Assembly: GCA_016209865.1 (NCBI GenBank)
Contig: JACQVL010000193.1
Coordinates: forward strand, 1-8,084
Length of the DNA: 8,084 nucleotides
Direction: 5' to 3'
From: Candidatus Latescibacterota bacterium
Lineage (GTDB): Bacteria; JAAXHH01; JACQVL01
Each line of letters begins with the position of its first letter. Position 1 is the first letter of the stretch. Shown piece by piece: positions 6,560 to 8,084 of the stretch. The position numbers were made by a program, and so were the translations under genes. Under the pieces are notes generated by a model. The model did no database searches. It saw only the letters and a program-made list of their open reading frames with translations, and was not told the DNA's origin.

Positions 6560-7735
6560 ATGGATCACGTCGAAGTTGTCGCCAAGCCTGAATACCACAG
6601 ACCCGCCTGGGTTGTGATCGCCATGACTGGCGCGCCGACCGCGCTCGTCCTGATCGTCCTGCTGACGCAGGATGTCCGGGCCTGGTTTTTCTCCGGGCCC
6701 AACCTGCGGGTGGCATACTTATTGCTTTTTTCATTCGGGACGGCGTACCTGGCCACCCCGATCGCCGGAGTGATCGCGCAGTGGACCGGAGTGATGGACT
6801 ACCCGGCGCAACGGAAGATGCACCAGGCACCGACCCCGCTGTTGGGCGGTCTGGCCATCTATACCGCGTTCGCCATGACGATCTTCGTCAATAACCTGTA
6901 TACGGTCGAACTGAAGAGCGTGGCGATCGCGGCGACCCTGGTGTTCTGCATCGGACTGCTCGACGACATCCGGCCGTTGAGCGCCTGGTCGCGGTTAGGG
7001 GTGCAACTCCTCGGGGTGGGGATCATGATCGGCTACGGGGTCCGGGTGAGCTTCATGCCGCCCTCCTGGTGGGGGGACACACTGGAGGTCGTGTTCACCG
7101 TCATCTGGGTCATCGGCATCACGAACGCGATCAACCTGATCGACGGACTGGACGGGCTGGCGTCCGGGTCGGTGATGATCAACGCGGCGTTCTTCAGCCT
7201 GATCGCCGTGCAGACGAGCCAGCCGTACATGCGGTTTCTGTCGATCGCGCTCGCCGGGAGCTGTCTGGGGTTCCTCCCGTACAACCTCAGACCGCGCAGA
7301 CCGGCGTCGATTTTCTTAGGGGACGGCGGCAGCAATTTCATCGGGTTCACGATCGCGGCGCTGGGGGTTCTGGGGGATTGGGGCACCAACAGCTCTGTCG
7401 ACCTGATCACCCCCATCCTGATCCTCGGCGTCCCGATCTTCGACATGACGTTGACGACTATCTTGCGCATTAAAGATGGCCGGGTCCGGTCCCTCTCCCA
7501 ATGGCTGCATTGTACCGGCAAAGACCACTTTCACCACCGGCTGGTCGAGATCGGCCTCAGCCCTCGACTGGCGGTCTTCACGATCTTCTTGATTTCCGTC
7601 ACCCTGGGGATCAGCGCGGCCGTCCTCCGGCGCGCCGAAGGGATCGACGCGCTTCTGCTGTTGGGCCAGGCGATCCTGATGTTCAGCATGATCGGCTATT
7701 TCATGGTGTTCGTGAAGCAGCAGTATCGTCTATGA
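6560..7735 (+). CDS. WecA/TagO-type polyprenyl-phosphate sugar-1-phosphate transferase
   Basis: Polytopic membrane enzyme of 391 residues in the MraY/WecA/TagO superfamily. It would transfer a sugar-1-phosphate (GlcNAc-1-P in WecA) from UDP-sugar to undecaprenyl phosphate, the first committed step of lipid-linked glycan assembly. Motifs in order: RKMHQAPTPLLGG (85-97), the Mg-binding GLLDD (132-136), NAINLIDGLDGLASG (189-203), FLGDGGSNFIGF (252-263) and the cytoplasmic HxHH-type DHFHH (322-326). About ten or more hydrophobic helices alternate with short loops. An additional hydrophobic helix near 17-36 precedes the segment (about 49-75) that usually opens the family. The gene starts 7 bases after the aminotransferase stop, with a weak GGCGGTGA upstream. 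Sugar specificity is inferred only from family resemblance. Confidence 0.93.
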   Translation: MDHVEVVAKPEYHRPAWVVIAMTGAPTALVLIVLLTQDVRAWFFSGPNLRVAYLLLFSFGTAYLATPIAGVIAQWTGVMDYPAQRKMHQAPTPLLGGLAIYTAFAMTIFVNNLYTVELKSVAIAATLVFCIGLLDDIRPLSAWSRLGVQLLGVGIMIGYGVRVSFMPPSWWGDTLEVVFTVIWVIGITNAINLIDGLDGLASGSVMINAAFFSLIAVQTSQPYMRFLSIALAGSCLGFLPYNLRPRRPASIFLGDGGSNFIGFTIAALGVLGDWGTNSSVDLITPILILGVPIFDMTLTTILRIKDGRVRSLSQWLHCTGKDHFHHRLVEIGLSPRLAVFTIFLISVTLGISAAVLRRAEGIDALLLLGQAILMFSMIGYFMVFVKQQYRL

Positions 7736-7742
7736 GGATGGT

Positions 7743-8039
7743 ATGAGAATTCGAATCGATACAGAACGGGTGGTGTGGAGGACGCTCAAGGATGACCTCG
7801 TCCTGCTGCACCTGGAGACGGGCGCGTACTACACCCTGAACGAGACGGGTGCGCTCATCTGGCAGGGCCTGGTGGACGGCCGGCCGTATCCCGACATCAT
7901 CGCGGCGATCACCAGCACGTACGAGGTGGACGAGCGCGCCGCGCAGCAAGATTTTGAACGGCTCGTCAATGAACTGACCGGCCAGGGGCTGGTCGAATTG
8001 GTCGATGACGATGTAGGGGCGAAGCCTGACACTCTCTAA
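7743..8039 (+). CDS. PqqD-family small protein (RiPP recognition element-like)
   Basis: 98 residues with the PqqD pattern: hydrophobic strands at the start, LETGAYYTLNETGALIW (24-40) and then L43, an I-x-x-I helix near 52-56, Y60-E-V-D before the second helix, and a final L-x-x-QGLVEL (78-86). PqqD and related domains are winged-helix folds that bind leader peptides and deliver them to radical SAM or other modifying enzymes. Stand-alone copies also occur in polysaccharide loci with lasso-peptide B2-like proteases and asparagine synthetase-like proteins, so such genes may lie downstream. It starts 7 bases after the WecA-like stop with GAGG upstream. The last eight codons (VGAKPDTL) and the stop come from an inverted repeat, so the original C-terminus appears to have been replaced. 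Confidence 0.85.
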   Translation: MRIRIDTERVVWRTLKDDLVLLHLETGAYYTLNETGALIWQGLVDGRPYPDIIAAITSTYEVDERAAQQDFERLVNELTGQGLVELVDDDVGAKPDTL

Positions 8040-8057
8040 GCCAGGCTTCGCCCCTAC
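8013..8057. repeat. Perfect 16-bp inverted repeat (hairpin) at the 3' end of the PqqD-like gene
   Basis: GTAGGGGCGAAGCCTG (8013-8028) and CAGGCTTCGCCCCTAC (8042-8057) are exact reverse complements around a 13-base loop that holds the TAA stop (8037-8039). The stem is GC-rich and would be very stable in RNA. No T-run follows, so it is not a classic intrinsic terminator, though it may block exonucleases or end transcription by other means. Hairpins of this form behave as dispersed REP/MITE-like repeats in several bacterial genomes; whether this one does cannot be seen here. Bases 8058-8084 contain nothing I can assign and may be the leader of the next gene. Confidence 0.85.
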
Positions 8058-8084
8058 GATCACGATAGAAACGAGGCCACACGA

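Noticed and set aside
5689-6561. 290-residue open reading frame on the minus strand opposite the aminotransferase
   Set aside because: The composition is biased to Arg, Pro, Asp and Val with no recognisable motif; the + strand carries all PLP-enzyme motifs.
8013-8057. Classic Rho-independent terminator
   Set aside because: The stem is strong, but no T-run follows the right arm and the loop is 13 bases, so I list it as an inverted repeat with only possible terminator activity.

Overview
The window is a GC-rich bacterial segment with eight genes, all on the + strand, packed almost end to end. The gene set points to a surface-polysaccharide (exopolysaccharide, capsule or O-antigen type) biosynthesis locus. 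The organism cannot be fixed from this sequence. The GC-rich codons, the compact layout and the low-complexity intergenic repeats recall Nitrospirota/NC10-type environmental bacteria, but that is an impression, not a demonstration.

Layout. Bases 1-92 are non-coding and hold a short heptamer repeat. A first block of five tightly coupled genes follows: a radical SAM enzyme with a SPASM-like C-terminus (93-1268), a GT4 glycosyltransferase (1281-2468), a secreted or membrane PHP-type protein (2458-4011), a WbqC-family protein (4008-4691) and a PIG-L-type deacetylase (4707-5339). Two junctions overlap and the others are 12-15 bases apart, which indicates one transcript with translational coupling. 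A 163-base gap (5340-5502) interrupts the block. It carries two near-identical 33-base direct repeats, an inverted copy of their core, and a G-quadruplex motif that spans the stop codon of the deacetylase. A second block follows: a DegT-family sugar aminotransferase (5503-6552), a WecA/TagO-type polyprenyl-phosphate sugar-1-phosphate transferase (6560-7735) and a PqqD-family small protein (7743-8039). This block ends in a perfect 16-bp hairpin that supplies the last eight codons and the stop of the PqqD-like gene.

How the genes may work together (inference). The WecA-like enzyme would load the first sugar phosphate onto undecaprenyl phosphate, the GT4 enzyme would extend the glycan, the aminotransferase would make an amino sugar, and the PIG-L enzyme would remove an N-acetyl group from a sugar nucleotide or lipid-linked sugar. 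WbqC proteins occur in O-antigen loci, with no reaction I can assign. The radical SAM protein and the PqqD-like protein are less usual. PqqD-type folds normally present peptide substrates to radical SAM or other modifying enzymes, so the locus may join a peptide-modification module to glycan assembly. No precursor peptide gene is visible here.

The most unusual protein is the PHP-like one. It has a signal peptide, a catalytic domain split by a two-helix membrane hairpin, and acidic residues in place of two expected metal-binding histidines.
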